A stretch of DNA of 64,000 nucleotides from Streptomyces microflavus (GCF_014650075.1 NZ_BMUG01000009.1:186001-250000); one strand, 5' to 3'; positions 41,244-50,870 are shown, counted from the stretch's first letter. Notes: generated from the sequence alone by a model not told the origin. Made by a program: numbers and translations.

Positions 41244-42458
41244 ATGCAGGTCATCCAGTCCACCAAGCTCGCCAATGTCTGTTACGAGATCCGGGGCCCC
41301 GTCCTCGAGGAAGCGATGCGGCTCGAAGCGGCCGGTCAGCGCATCCTCAAGCTCAACACGGGCAACCCGGCCGCGTTCGGGTTCGAGTGCCCGCCGGAGA
41401 TCCTTGAGGACATCCTGCGGAACCTCGCGGGCGCGCACGGCTACGGGGACGCCAAGGGCCTGCTCTCGGCGCGGCGCGCGGTGGTGCAGCACTACCAGAC
41501 CAAGGGGATCGACGACCTCGACGTCGAGGACATCTACCTGGGCAACGGGGTCTCCGAGCTGATCCAGATGTCGATGCAGGCGCTGCTCGACGACGGCGAC
41601 GAGGTTCTCGTACCGGCCCCGGACTACCCCCTGTGGACGGCCTCGGTCTCGCTGGCCGGCGGGACCGCCGTGCACTACCGGTGCGACGAGCAGTCCGACT
41701 GGATGCCGGACCTCGCGGACATCGAGCGGAAGATCACCGACCGGACCAAGGCCCTGGTGATCATCAACCCGAACAATCCGACCGGTGCGGTGTACGACGA
41801 CGAGATGCTGCGCGGTCTCACCGAGATCGCCCGGCGCCACAACCTGATCGTCTGCTCCGACGAGATCTACGACCGGATCCTGTACGACGGCGCGACCCAC
41901 ACCCCGACGGCGGCGCTGGCCCCCGATCTGATGGTGCTGACCTTCAACGGACTCTCCAAGAACTACCGGGTGGCCGGCTTCCGATCCGGCTGGCTGGCGG
42001 TCTGCGGCCCGAAGGCGCACGCCACCTCGTACATCGAGGGGCTCACGATCCTCGCCAACATGCGGCTCTGCGCCAACATGCCCTCCCAGCACGCGGTGGC
42101 CACGGCGCTCGGCGGGCGGCAGTCGATCGAGGACCTGGTGCTGCCGGGCGGCCGGATCCTGGAGCAGCGGGACGTGGCGTACGACCTGCTGACGTCGATC
42201 CCCGGGGTGACCTGCGTGAAGCCGAAGGGGGCGCTGTACCTCTTCCCCCGGCTCGACCCGAAGGTCTACAAGATCAAGGACGACCGGCAGATGGTCCTGG
42301 ACCTGCTGCGGGCCGAGAAGATCATGGTCGTGCAGGGTACGGGGTTCAACTGGCCGGAGCCGGACCACTTCCGCATCGTGACGCTGCCCGCGACCGAGGA
42401 GCTGACCGACGCCATGACCCGGATCGGCTCGTTCCTGGACGGTTACGGACAGCCGTAG
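41244..42458 (+). CDS. PLP-dependent aminotransferase, AlaA type (alanine-synthesising)
   Basis: 404 residues, class I/II aminotransferase. Conserved: NTGNPAAFGFECPPEILEDI, DIYLGNGVSELIQMSMQALL, IINPNNPTGAVY, SDEIYDRILYDG, PLP lysine K239 in FNGLSKNYRVAGFRSGW. The sequence matches the AlaA/YfbQ group, making L-alanine from pyruvate and glutamate. Chosen ATG at 41244 begins the conserved MQVIQSTKLANVCYEIRGPV. Confidence 0.9.
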   Translation: MQVIQSTKLANVCYEIRGPVLEEAMRLEAAGQRILKLNTGNPAAFGFECPPEILEDILRNLAGAHGYGDAKGLLSARRAVVQHYQTKGIDDLDVEDIYLGNGVSELIQMSMQALLDDGDEVLVPAPDYPLWTASVSLAGGTAVHYRCDEQSDWMPDLADIERKITDRTKALVIINPNNPTGAVYDDEMLRGLTEIARRHNLIVCSDEIYDRILYDGATHTPTAALAPDLMVLTFNGLSKNYRVAGFRSGWLAVCGPKAHATSYIEGLTILANMRLCANMPSQHAVATALGGRQSIEDLVLPGGRILEQRDVAYDLLTSIPGVTCVKPKGALYLFPRLDPKVYKIKDDRQMVLDLLRAEKIMVVQGTGFNWPEPDHFRIVTLPATEELTDAMTRIGSFLDGYGQP

Positions 42459-42572
42459 GGCGACCACTCCCCGAAGCGGGTCCGGATCCCGCCCCAAGCG
42501 CGCCCGGATCGGACACAAACTTAGACTCAATCCAATGTAGGATGGAAACCCAGCATCACCGGGAGGCCATCC

Positions 42573-42968
42573 ATGTACGAGCCGATCCGCACCCCATCGG
42601 TCCACCGCCCGGCCGACGACGCGGACTTTCCGCACCGCAGCCGCGAGGAGGAGCTGGACATCCAGCTCGCGGGGCATCTCGCCGCCCTCCTCGCGGTCAC
42701 CGACGAACTCGGCCTCCGCCCGGCGGGCGACCGCATCGCCGAGCAGGTGGCCCGGCTGCGCGGCGCCCCGCCCGCCCGGCACGCCGCGCTGACCGACGCC
42801 GCCCCGGCGTCCCTGCACCGCCGCGCCCACGCCCTGGCGGGCCGCGCGCTCGTGGTGGCCGCGTCCCGCGCCGACACCACCGCCGCCATCCTCTCCGCGC
42901 AGCGGATGGACGCCCACACCGAGGCCCTCGCCTCCACCCCCGCCGAGCAGCTGGCCGGCGCCCACTGA
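42573..42968 (+). CDS. Small conserved protein of unknown function
   Basis: 131 residues, Ala-rich and helical (EEELDIQLAGHLAALLAVTD, LHRRAHALAGRALVVAASRA). No domain is recognised; the body looks like a soluble helical bundle of a Streptomyces-specific family. An AT-richer segment TTAGACTCAATCCAATGTAG just upstream (about 42522-42541) probably contains its promoter or an operator. Confidence 0.6.
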   Translation: MYEPIRTPSVHRPADDADFPHRSREEELDIQLAGHLAALLAVTDELGLRPAGDRIAEQVARLRGAPPARHAALTDAAPASLHRRAHALAGRALVVAASRADTTAAILSAQRMDAHTEALASTPAEQLAGAH

Positions 42969-43118
42969 CGGCCCCGGTCCGCGTGCCGCCTCGGCGCGCG
43001 GACCGGGTGCCACGACCTCCCGCACCCGGACCCGGCCGTTGCGTACTGGGATGGCCCCTTCATCTGCCGTCCACCCGACTCCGCCTGGAATGTGGGCTTC
43101 CGCGGGCACTCTGCGTAC

Positions 43119-44222
43119 GTGAGACGCATCGTGGGAATCGTCCTGGCGGTCCTGCTGATCGGCGGCGTGGCAGCGGCCGTCGTGGCAGGCCGGGACAGCG
43201 ACGGCAGCAGCGGCACGGCAGCGAGGACCGTGCGGGGAGTCATCGGGTCGGAGAAGGCCGAGTTCTTCGCCGACCCCGAGACCGTGAAGGCCCTCGCCGC
43301 CCGGGGCCTCACCGTCCGGGCCGAGACATCCGGCTCCTGGGCGATGGACCAACTCTCCCTGGACGGGCAGGACTTCGCCTTCCCCGGCTCCAAGGCCCCG
43401 GCCGATGAACTGCGCCGCAGGTCCGCCGTCGAGGGCGGCCCGCTCCGCCCCTTCTACTCGCCGCTCGTCGTCGTCGCCCACCGCAACGCGGCCGAGGTCC
43501 TCGCCGCCAACGGGCTGGTCCGGCTGAACGCGAACGGCACCTCGAAGTTCGCCACCCGGGGCACGCTGCTCATGGGCCCCTACCTGAAGGCCGCCGAGGC
43601 TGACCGCACCTGGCAGCAGCTCGAAGGGGCCTCCGGACAGGCCGAGTTGAGCGGCACGGTGTTCATCACGAGCACCGACCCCGTCTCCTCCAACTCCGGC
43701 GCCCTCTACCTCGCCGCCGCCTCCTACGTCGCCGACGGCGGGCGGGTCGCGACGGACACCGCGGCCGTGGACCGTACGGCCGGACTGATGCGCAAGCTCG
43801 TCCAGGTCCAGGGCGCCCAGCAGACCAGCAGCGACGCCCCGTTCCGGGACTTCATCAGCGGGGTCGGCAACCCGCTCGTCCTGGTCTACGAGTCGCAGGT
43901 GGCCTCCCTCCTGACCCACAGCCGGCGGCAGGAGATCGGGGACCTCGTCGTCCTCTACCCCGACACCACGGTCTCCAGCGACCACACGCTCGTCCCGCTG
44001 ACCGCCGCCGGGCAGCGGCTGGGCGAGCTGCTCTCCACCGACCCCCGGCTGCGGGAGCTCGCCGTACGCCACGGCTTCCGCCCGCAGGGCGCCCCGGCCG
44101 AGTTCACCGCCGCCACCGCGGACCACACCGACTACATCGACCAGGGACTGACCGGCGTACGCCAGGCGCCCGTGCCCACCGCCGAGGTGCTGCGCACGAT
44201 GGCCCGGCGGGCCCGCGGCTGA
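43119..44222 (+). CDS. Substrate-binding-like secreted protein of the TelA operon
   Basis: 367 residues from the GTG at 43119 (MRRIVGIVLAVLLIGGVAAA membrane/signal segment). The body resembles a type 2 periplasmic-binding protein (GVIGSEKAEFFADPETVKAL, TVFITSTDPVSSNSGALYLA, GNPLVLVYESQVASLL). Its stop overlaps the frame of the next gene, and the same four-gene order suggests a common extracellular/membrane function. Ligand unknown. Confidence 0.75.
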   Translation: MRRIVGIVLAVLLIGGVAAAVVAGRDSDGSSGTAARTVRGVIGSEKAEFFADPETVKALAARGLTVRAETSGSWAMDQLSLDGQDFAFPGSKAPADELRRRSAVEGGPLRPFYSPLVVVAHRNAAEVLAANGLVRLNANGTSKFATRGTLLMGPYLKAAEADRTWQQLEGASGQAELSGTVFITSTDPVSSNSGALYLAAASYVADGGRVATDTAAVDRTAGLMRKLVQVQGAQQTSSDAPFRDFISGVGNPLVLVYESQVASLLTHSRRQEIGDLVVLYPDTTVSSDHTLVPLTAAGQRLGELLSTDPRLRELAVRHGFRPQGAPAEFTAATADHTDYIDQGLTGVRQAPVPTAEVLRTMARRARG

Positions 44223-44338
44223 TGACACCCGCAGCCGTGCCCGGGCCGGTCCACCCGGTGCTCCCGGTCCATCCGGTGCTCCCGGCCCTCCCGTTCCCCG
44301 CGCGCCCCGACGCCCCCGCAGCCCAGGAGAGCTCAGCC

Positions 44339-45649
44339 ATGCCCCAGGACCCCAGACGCCAGTACGCGAGACCGCGCGACGCCGACCCCCGGGACACCGG
44401 ACGGCAGGACACCGGATCCCGCGACGCCGACCCACACGACCTCGGCCCCCGGAGCGCCGGATCCCCGCACGCCGGGGGGCCGGCCGCCGTCCCGCTCGTG
44501 CTCACCCCGCCCGAGCCCGTCGCCCCCGTCCGCACCGAGCAGGCCGCCGGTCTCGTCCCGGTCGAGGACGCGGTGCGCGAGGAAATGACCCGGCGTGCCG
44601 AGGAGTACGTGGGCTCCCTCGCCGGAATCGACGCCCGCTCCCCGGAGTTCACCGCCCGGATCTGCGAGATCGCTGCCCTCGGACAGGGCGACATCCGCAG
44701 CGCCGCCCAGCAGTCCAACCGGATGCTGGACCGCACCGTCCGCTCCCTGGCCTCCGGCGAGGGCGACGCCCCTTCCCGGGTCGGCGCGTCCCTGGTCGAG
44801 CTGCGGCGCACCGTCCAGGACCTCGACCCGGGCGACACCCCCGGGCGCGGGGCCCGCCGCCTGCTGGCCAGGCTGCCCGGCGCGAACCCGCTCCGCGACC
44901 ATGTCGCGAAGTACGCCTCGGCGCAGGGCACGCTCAACCGGATCGTCGGCTCACTCCGCAGCGGCCAGGACGAACTGCGCCGCGACAACGCCGCGTTGCA
45001 CACCGAACGCACCCGGCTCTGGGAGTCCATGGGCAGACTCCAGGAGTACGCGGTCCTCACCGAGGCCCTGGACGGCGTCGTGGCCCGGCGGATCGCGGAC
45101 ACCGAGCACACCGACCCCGTACAGGCGGACGCGCTGAGGGCCGACGTCCTCTTCCCCGTCCGGCAGAAGCACCAGGACCTGCTGACCCAGCTCGCCGTCT
45201 GCGCCCAGGGGTACCTGGCGATGGATGTCGTGCGGCGCAACAACGACGAGCTGATCAAGGGCGTCGACCGGGCCGCGACCACCACGGTCTCCGCGCTGCG
45301 GATCGCCGTGACGCTCGCCTCGGCGCTGGAGAACCAGCGGCGGGTGACCGAGCAGGTGCGGGTGCTGCGCTCGACCACGGAGGAGCTGATCCGGGGCAAC
45401 GCCGAGATGCTGGCCACGCAGAGCGGCGAGATCCAGCGCATCGCGGCAGACCCGGCGGTGGGCGCGGAGACCCTGCATACCGCGTTCCAGCAGATCTACC
45501 GGACGCTGGACGCCATCGACACGTACAAGGTGGCGGCGACGGAGTCGATGGCCGCCACCGTCGAGTCGCTGACCGCCGAACTCCAGGAGGCGAGCGCCCG
45601 GTTGGAGCGCGGCCGTACCGCCGGTGCGCCGGCCGGCGGTCTCGGATGA
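44339..45649 (+). CDS. TelA-family toxic anion resistance protein
   Basis: 436 residues from the ATG at 44339, which has AGGAGAG ahead; an ATG at 44222 overlapping the previous stop would add 39 Pro/Val-rich residues. N-terminal Asp/Arg/Pro repeats, then the helical TelA domain: HVAKYASAQGTLNRIVGSLR, NAALHTERTRLWESMGRLQE, QKHQDLLTQLAVCAQGYLAM, VVRRNNDELIKGVDRAATTT. TelA is linked to tellurite/nisin-type stress resistance; mechanism unknown. Overlaps the VWA gene by four bases. Confidence 0.88.
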   Translation: MPQDPRRQYARPRDADPRDTGRQDTGSRDADPHDLGPRSAGSPHAGGPAAVPLVLTPPEPVAPVRTEQAAGLVPVEDAVREEMTRRAEEYVGSLAGIDARSPEFTARICEIAALGQGDIRSAAQQSNRMLDRTVRSLASGEGDAPSRVGASLVELRRTVQDLDPGDTPGRGARRLLARLPGANPLRDHVAKYASAQGTLNRIVGSLRSGQDELRRDNAALHTERTRLWESMGRLQEYAVLTEALDGVVARRIADTEHTDPVQADALRADVLFPVRQKHQDLLTQLAVCAQGYLAMDVVRRNNDELIKGVDRAATTTVSALRIAVTLASALENQRRVTEQVRVLRSTTEELIRGNAEMLATQSGEIQRIAADPAVGAETLHTAFQQIYRTLDAIDTYKVAATESMAATVESLTAELQEASARLERGRTAGAPAGGLG

Positions 45650-47265
45650 GCCGCCTGATGCAGGCCGGGGCGGTCCGCGGACTCGCGCGCCTGCTCGCCC
45701 CGCTGCTCGCCGCCGCCCTGCTCGTCCCGCTCGCCGCCTGTACGCCCCAACCGGCCCGCCCCGACCGGGAGTCCGCCGACGACGGACGGCCGCGCGCGGG
45801 CACGGTACGGGTCCTCGCGTCCAGCGAACTCGCCGACATGGTGCCCCTGTTGGAGGAGGCCCGGAAGGCGACCGGGATCACCGTGCGCCCCACCTGGACC
45901 GGCACCCTGGACGCGGTCGGGCAGTTGGCGTCGGGGAAGGCGGACGGGGCGTACGACGCGGTGTGGCTGTCGTCCAACGACTATCTGCGCCTCGACCCGG
46001 ACGCCGCCCGCCGCGTCACCTCGGAGACCCCGCTCATGGCCTCACCGGTGGCCCTGGGCGTACGGCCCGCGACGGTGGAGCGGCTCGGCTGGGACACGGA
46101 GCAGGTCACCTGGGCCCAGGTCCACCGGGCGGTCGCGGACGGGAAGCTCACGTACGGGATGACCGACCCCGAGCGCTCCAACTCCGGTTTCTCCGCGCTC
46201 GTCTCGGTGGCGTCCGGGCTCTCCGGCGCCCAGGCGGCCCTCACCGACGCCGATGTCCGCGCGGCGAGCCCGAAGCTCAAGGAGTTCTTCGCGGGCCAGC
46301 GCCTCACGTCGGGCTCCTCGGGCTGGCTGGCCTCCGCGTACGCCCGGCGCTCCACCGTGGACGCGCTGATCAACTACGAGTCGGTGCTGCTCTCCCTGAA
46401 CCGGGACAGCTCCACCGGGCTGACGGTGATCCGCCCCCGCGACGGGGTGGTGACCGCCGACTATCCGCTCTCCACCCTCGCCACCGCGGCGCCCTCCGCC
46501 AAGGACGCGGTACGGGCCCTGACCGAGCACCTCCGCTCCCCCGCCGTACAGCGCGCGATGACCGGGCAGACCCTGCGCCGCCCGGTCGTCGCCTCGGCGC
46601 GCCCCGCGGGCCCGCTCTCCCCCGAGGCCCGCCGCGAACTGCCCTTCCCCGGCTCGCGATCGGTCGCCGACGGGCTGCTCTCCGCCTACGAGCACCAGCT
46701 GCGGCGCCCCTCGCGGACCGTGTACGTCCTGGACACCTCGGGGTCGATGAGGGGGAAGCGGCTGCAGCAGCTGAAGTCCGCCCTCACCGGCCTGACCGGG
46801 GATTTCAGGGAGCGCGAGGAGGTCACCCTGCTGCCGTTCGGCACCTCGGTGAAGCAGGTCCGCACCCATACCGTCGATCCGGCCGACCCGAAGGCGGGGC
46901 CCGCCGCGATCCGGGCGGACACCGCCGCGCTGACGGCGGAGGGGGACACCGCGATCTACTCCTCGCTCGCCGCCGCCTACGACCATCTCGGCCCGGACAC
47001 CGAGTCCGCGTTCACCTCCGTCGTGCTGATGACGGACGGCGAGAACACGGCGGGCCGGTCTGCGGCCGACTTCACCGCCTTCTACCGGTCCCTGCCGCCC
47101 GCCCGGCAGGCCACCCCGGTCTTCCCCATCGTCTTCGGGGACTCCGACCGCTCCGAGCTGGACCGGATCGCCGCCCTGACCGGCGGCCGGCTCTTCGACG
47201 GGACGAAGGAGCAGGGCCCCGGTTCGCTGGACGGGGCGTTCGAGGAGATCCGTGGCTACCAGTAG
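45646..47265 (+). CDS. Lipoprotein fusing a substrate-binding domain to a VWA domain
   Basis: 539 residues. Signal peptide with lipobox LAAC (C32). Residues about 52-330: extracellular solute-binding domain (VRVLASSELADMVPLLEEAR, MTDPERSNSGFSALVSVASG). Residues about 355-530: von Willebrand A with MIDAS DTSGS (363-367) and MTDGENTAG. The pairing is unusual and predicts metal-dependent binding outside the membrane. ATGA overlap with telA; the next gene overlaps its 3' end by 14 bases. Confidence 0.88.
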   Translation: MSRLMQAGAVRGLARLLAPLLAAALLVPLAACTPQPARPDRESADDGRPRAGTVRVLASSELADMVPLLEEARKATGITVRPTWTGTLDAVGQLASGKADGAYDAVWLSSNDYLRLDPDAARRVTSETPLMASPVALGVRPATVERLGWDTEQVTWAQVHRAVADGKLTYGMTDPERSNSGFSALVSVASGLSGAQAALTDADVRAASPKLKEFFAGQRLTSGSSGWLASAYARRSTVDALINYESVLLSLNRDSSTGLTVIRPRDGVVTADYPLSTLATAAPSAKDAVRALTEHLRSPAVQRAMTGQTLRRPVVASARPAGPLSPEARRELPFPGSRSVADGLLSAYEHQLRRPSRTVYVLDTSGSMRGKRLQQLKSALTGLTGDFREREEVTLLPFGTSVKQVRTHTVDPADPKAGPAAIRADTAALTAEGDTAIYSSLAAAYDHLGPDTESAFTSVVLMTDGENTAGRSAADFTAFYRSLPPARQATPVFPIVFGDSDRSELDRIAALTGGRLFDGTKEQGPGSLDGAFEEIRGYQ

Positions 47266-47878
47266 ACCGGCGACCGGGGCGGCGGGCCGGGCGCTCGCCT
47301 ACCTCGAATCGGCGAAGAACCTCACCGGCAGCGCCTGTGCAGTCGGCGGGCTCGCCCTGACGCTGGCGGGGTTCGCGGGCACGTACTGGCCGGTGGTGGT
47401 CGCCGGGCTGTACGGGGCGGGCGCGCTGCTCGCCCCTCCGGCCCGGCCGCCCGCGCCGGAGTTCCCCGGCCCTTCGTCCCAACTGGACGGCCTGCGGGAC
47501 GACTTCACGACGCTCCGGGAGTACCTGGACCGGGTGGACCTGCCGCCCGCATCGACGGAACAGCTCGGCTCCCTCACGGAGTTGATGGCCGGGCTGCTGG
47601 CGCCGGGCTGGGTGTCGCAGGCGCTGGCGCAGGACCCGGAGGGCATCCACGTACTGGCCCGTGCGGTGCACCGGGACCTCCCGGAGTCCGTCGACGCCTT
47701 CGTACGGACCCGGTGGTGGACCCGGATGGCACCGGGGCAGCAGGACCCCGAGGAGCAGCTGGGGCGGCAACTGGCCTTGCTGCACCGGGAGGTGGAGGCG
47801 CTGGTGGCGGGGTTGCGGGAGGCGGAGGAGATCCGCCAGCAGACCCACACACGCTACTTGGAGGACCGGGGCACCTAA
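47252..47878 (+). CDS. Small membrane protein of the TelA operon
   Basis: 208 residues, GTG start at 47252 inside the previous gene (GAGGAG ahead). Two close hydrophobic segments (about 27-43 and 46-63) and a cytosolic acidic tail with coiled-coil character (EEQLGRQLALLHREVEALVA). No domain recognised; it may link the exported lipoproteins with TelA. Followed by a terminator. Confidence 0.7.
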   Translation: MATSRPATGAAGRALAYLESAKNLTGSACAVGGLALTLAGFAGTYWPVVVAGLYGAGALLAPPARPPAPEFPGPSSQLDGLRDDFTTLREYLDRVDLPPASTEQLGSLTELMAGLLAPGWVSQALAQDPEGIHVLARAVHRDLPESVDAFVRTRWWTRMAPGQQDPEEQLGRQLALLHREVEALVAGLREAEEIRQQTHTRYLEDRGT

Positions 47879-47891
47879 AAAATGGGGGGGC

Positions 47892-47924
47892 GGCCCCCGG
47901 AACCATGAGGGGGTTCCGGGGGCC
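47892..47924. terminator. Hairpin terminator after the TelA operon
   Basis: Perfect 13-bp stem GGCCCCCGGAACC (47892-47904) with complement at 47912-47924, 7-nt loop, between the convergent TelA operon and PEP carboxykinase gene. Confidence 0.8.
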
Positions 47925-48063
47925 AGGAGGGTGTCCTTGGTCGGGGACGGCCCTCCGGGGCTGTCGGCAATGACAGGCCCCGTACCGCGGCGGGTCGTTC
48001 GGCCCCACAGGTCAGGGCGGATGTCCGACGGACCCGGCCGCGGAGTCAGCGGGAGTGCCGGGC

Positions 48064-49890
48064 TCAGCCGAGCCGCTCGACCAGCGCGCGGTACTCGTCC
48101 CACAGCTCCTTGGGCGTGTGGTCGCCGAAGGTGTTGAGGTGCTCGGGGACCAGGGAGGCCTCCTCGCGCCAGACCTCCTTGTCGACCGTGAGCAGGAAGT
48201 CGAGGTCGGACTCGGAGAGGTCCAGGCCCTCGGTGTCGAGCGCGCCCTTGGCCGGCAGGATGCCGATCGGGGTCTCGACGCCCTCGCCCTTGCCCTCCAG
48301 GCGCTCCACGATCCACTTAAGGACGCGGCTGTTCTCGCCGAATCCGGGCCACACGAACTTACCCGCGTCGTTCTTGCGGAACCAGTTGACGTAGTAGATC
48401 TTGGGCAGCTTCGACTGGTCGGCCTTGTCGGCACCGACCTTCACCCAGTGGTTCATGTAGTCGCCCATGTTGTAGCCGCAGAACGGCAGCATGGCGAACG
48501 GGTCGCGGCGCAGCTCGCCGACCTTGCCCTCGGCGGCGGCGGTCTTCTCGGAGGCGACGTTGGCTCCGAGGAAGACACCGTGCTGCCAGTCGAAGGACTC
48601 GGTGACCAGCGGGACGGCCGAGGCGCGGCGGCCGCCGAAGAGGATCGCGGAGATCGGCACGCCCTTGGGGTCCTCCCACTCGGGCGCGATGATCGGGCAC
48701 TGTCCGGCGGGGACGGTGAAGCGGGCGTTGGGGTGGGCGGCGGGCGTGCCGGACTCGGGGGTCCAGTCGTTGCCCTTCCAGTCCGTGAGGTGCGCGGGCG
48801 CCTCCTCGGTCATGCCCTCCCACCAGACGTCGCCGTCGTCCGTCAGCGCGACGTTGGTGAAGACGGAGTTGCCCCACATGGTCTTCATGGCGTTGGCGTT
48901 GGTGTGCTCGCCGGTGCCGGGCGCGACGCCGAAGAACCCGGCCTCGGGGTTGATCGCGTAGAGCCGGCCGTCCTCACCGAACCGCATCCAGGCGATGTCG
49001 TCGCCGATGGTCTCCACGGTCCAGCCGGGGATGGTGGGCTCCAGCATGGCGAGGTTGGTCTTGCCGCAGGCGGAGGGGAACGCGGCCGCGACGTACTTGC
49101 TCTCCCCGCGCGGCGGCGTGAGCTTCAGGATGAGCATGTGCTCGGCGAGCCAGCCCTCGTCGCGGGCCATGACGGAGGCGATGCGCAGCGCGTAGCACTT
49201 CTTGCCGAGCAGGGCGTTGCCGCCGTAGCCGGAGCCGTACGACCAGATCTCGCGGTCCTCGGGGAAGTGCGAGATGTACTTGGTGGTGTTGCAGGGCCAC
49301 GGAACGTCCTCCTGGCCCTCCTCCAGCGGCGCGCCGAGGGTGTGGACGGCCTTCACGAAGAAGCCGTCGGTGCCCAGCTCGTCCAGGACCGCCTGGCCCA
49401 TACGGGTCATGGTGCGCATGGAGACGGCGACGTACGCGGAGTCGGTGATCTCGACGCCGATGGCGGAGAGGGGCGAGCCGACGGGCCCCATGCAGAAGGG
49501 GACGACGTACATGGTGCGCCCGCGCATGGACCCACGGAACACACCCTCCTCACCGGTGAAGACGGCCCGCATCTCGGCGGGGTCCTTCCAGTGATTGGTC
49601 GGACCCGCGTCCTTCTCCTCCTTGGAGCAGATGAACGTACGGTCCTCGACGCGGGCGACATCGCTCGGGTCGGACGCGGCGTAGTACGAGTTCGGCCGCT
49701 TGATCTCGTCCAGCTTGGTGAACGTGCCCTTGGCGACGAGCTCCCCGCACAGGCGCTCGTACTCGGCCTCGGAGCCGTCGCACCAGACCACCCGGTCGGG
49801 CTGGGTGATGGCTGCGATCTCGTCGACCCAGGAGACCAGCTCCTGGTGGTGGGTGGGGACAGTGAGGGGAGCCGCGATGTCGCGCGCCAC
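48064..49890 (-). CDS. pckG: Phosphoenolpyruvate carboxykinase (GTP)
   Basis: 608 residues from the GTG at 49890, chosen for its AAGGAG ribosome-binding site and because family proteins start here; the frame is open to 49980. Catalyses oxaloacetate + GTP to PEP + GDP + CO2, linking the TCA cycle with gluconeogenesis. Motifs: kinase-1 loop FPSACGKTNLAM (271-282) with hyper-reactive C275, DDIAWMRFGEDGRLYAINPE (kinase-2 metal site), and RRASAVPLV. Length is typical of the GTP class. Confidence 0.97.
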   Translation of the reverse strand: MARDIAAPLTVPTHHQELVSWVDEIAAITQPDRVVWCDGSEAEYERLCGELVAKGTFTKLDEIKRPNSYYAASDPSDVARVEDRTFICSKEEKDAGPTNHWKDPAEMRAVFTGEEGVFRGSMRGRTMYVVPFCMGPVGSPLSAIGVEITDSAYVAVSMRTMTRMGQAVLDELGTDGFFVKAVHTLGAPLEEGQEDVPWPCNTTKYISHFPEDREIWSYGSGYGGNALLGKKCYALRIASVMARDEGWLAEHMLILKLTPPRGESKYVAAAFPSACGKTNLAMLEPTIPGWTVETIGDDIAWMRFGEDGRLYAINPEAGFFGVAPGTGEHTNANAMKTMWGNSVFTNVALTDDGDVWWEGMTEEAPAHLTDWKGNDWTPESGTPAAHPNARFTVPAGQCPIIAPEWEDPKGVPISAILFGGRRASAVPLVTESFDWQHGVFLGANVASEKTAAAEGKVGELRRDPFAMLPFCGYNMGDYMNHWVKVGADKADQSKLPKIYYVNWFRKNDAGKFVWPGFGENSRVLKWIVERLEGKGEGVETPIGILPAKGALDTEGLDLSESDLDFLLTVDKEVWREEASLVPEHLNTFGDHTPKELWDEYRALVERLG

Positions 49891-50069
49891 GATCGCTCCT
49901 TGATGAGGGTGTGTGTTGTCAGGTGCCCCGTGGGGGCTGCGACCCGGATGCTTCGTACCCTTCGATCCCCTGGCGCTCATCCGGTGCCGACCGCACTCAT
50001 TTGATCATCCGACCGTTTCGCCCATATGTCCAGGGGGCCGCACACGTGAGCATCGCCACTCATATTCGT

Positions 50070-50089
50070 TACCTACGGTTGCGTAGGTA
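50070..50089. promoter_or_regulatory. Palindromic operator upstream of the hemolysin-III-like gene
   Basis: TACCTACGGTTGCGTAGGTA, arms of 8 bp with a 4-bp spacer, 11 bp before the ATG at 50100. So close to the start, a bound repressor would block a short-leader promoter. No regulator gene is adjacent. Confidence 0.65.
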
Positions 50090-50099
50090 GCATGCGGAT

Positions 50100-50813
50100 A
50101 TGACTGACGCCGCCGCTGCCGCCGCGACCACAGGACCCGCAGAGCCGACAACCGGACCCGTCGAACTCGACCCCGTTCCCGTCAAGCCCCGGATGCGCGG
50201 CTGGCTGCACGCCGGCATGTTCCCCGCGGTGCTGATCGCCGGAATCACCCTGATCGCTCTCACCGACAGCACCCGCGGCCGGATCGCGTGCGCCATCTAC
50301 ATCGCCACCGCCTGCCTGCTCTTCGGCGTGAGCGCGGTCTACCACCGCGGCACCTGGGGCCCGCGCGGGGAGGCGGTGCTCCGTCGGCTGGACCACGCCA
50401 ACATCTTCCTGATCATCGCGGGGACCTATACCCCGCTGACCCTGCTCCTCCTGCCCGAATCCACCGGACGGCCCCTGCTCTGGGCGGTCTGGGCGGCCGC
50501 CGCCGCGGGCATCGCCTTCCGGGTCTTCTGGGTCGGCGCCCCGCGCTGGCTCTACACGCCGTGCTACATCGCGATGGGCTGGGCCGCGGTCTTCTTCCTG
50601 CCCGACTTCATGCGGACGGGCGGTATCGCGGTCCTGGTCCTGGTCATCGTCGGCGGGCTGCTCTACAGCGCGGGCGGCGTGATCTACGGGATCAAGCGGC
50701 CGAACCCGTCGCCGCGCTGGTTCGGCTTCCACGAGGTCTTCCACTCGCTGACGCTGGCGGCGTTCGTGGCGCACTACGTGGGCATCTCGCTGGTGGCGTA
50801 CCAGCACGGATAA
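50100..50813 (+). CDS. Hemolysin III family (PAQR-like) membrane protein
   Basis: 237 residues, seven hydrophobic helices from residue 36. Conserved motifs: SAVYHRGTW (residues about 78-86, His), RRLDHANIFLIIAGTYTPLT (Asp-His) and GFHEVFHSLTLAAFVAHYVG (HxxxH near helix 7). Bacterial YqfA-type proteins of this family affect membrane lipid or stress physiology; hydrolase activity is inferred from eukaryotic PAQR relatives. Start ATG at 50100. Confidence 0.9.
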   Translation: MTDAAAAAATTGPAEPTTGPVELDPVPVKPRMRGWLHAGMFPAVLIAGITLIALTDSTRGRIACAIYIATACLLFGVSAVYHRGTWGPRGEAVLRRLDHANIFLIIAGTYTPLTLLLLPESTGRPLLWAVWAAAAAGIAFRVFWVGAPRWLYTPCYIAMGWAAVFFLPDFMRTGGIAVLVLVIVGGLLYSAGGVIYGIKRPNPSPRWFGFHEVFHSLTLAAFVAHYVGISLVAYQHG

Positions 50814-50825
50814 GTCCGTACGGGT

Positions 50826-50870
50826 ACGGGAAAGGGGCCGGTCGCTTCACGTGACCGGCCCCTTTCCCGT
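50826..50870. terminator. Bidirectional hairpin terminator
   Basis: Perfect 18-bp stem ACGGGAAAGGGGCCGGTC (50826-50843) with its complement at 50853-50870 and a 9-nt loop, between convergent genes. Confidence 0.85.

Noticed and set aside
40089..42458. Arylamine N-acetyltransferase and AlaA-type aminotransferase as part of an ansamycin-like cluster
   Set aside because: No polyketide or AHBA genes are present; both are common housekeeping enzymes.
41058..44435. Very long open frame (over 1100 codons) on the minus strand
   Set aside because: It lies opposite the aminotransferase and following genes; its Arg/Gly/Val-rich low-complexity translation is typical of antisense frames in GC-rich DNA.
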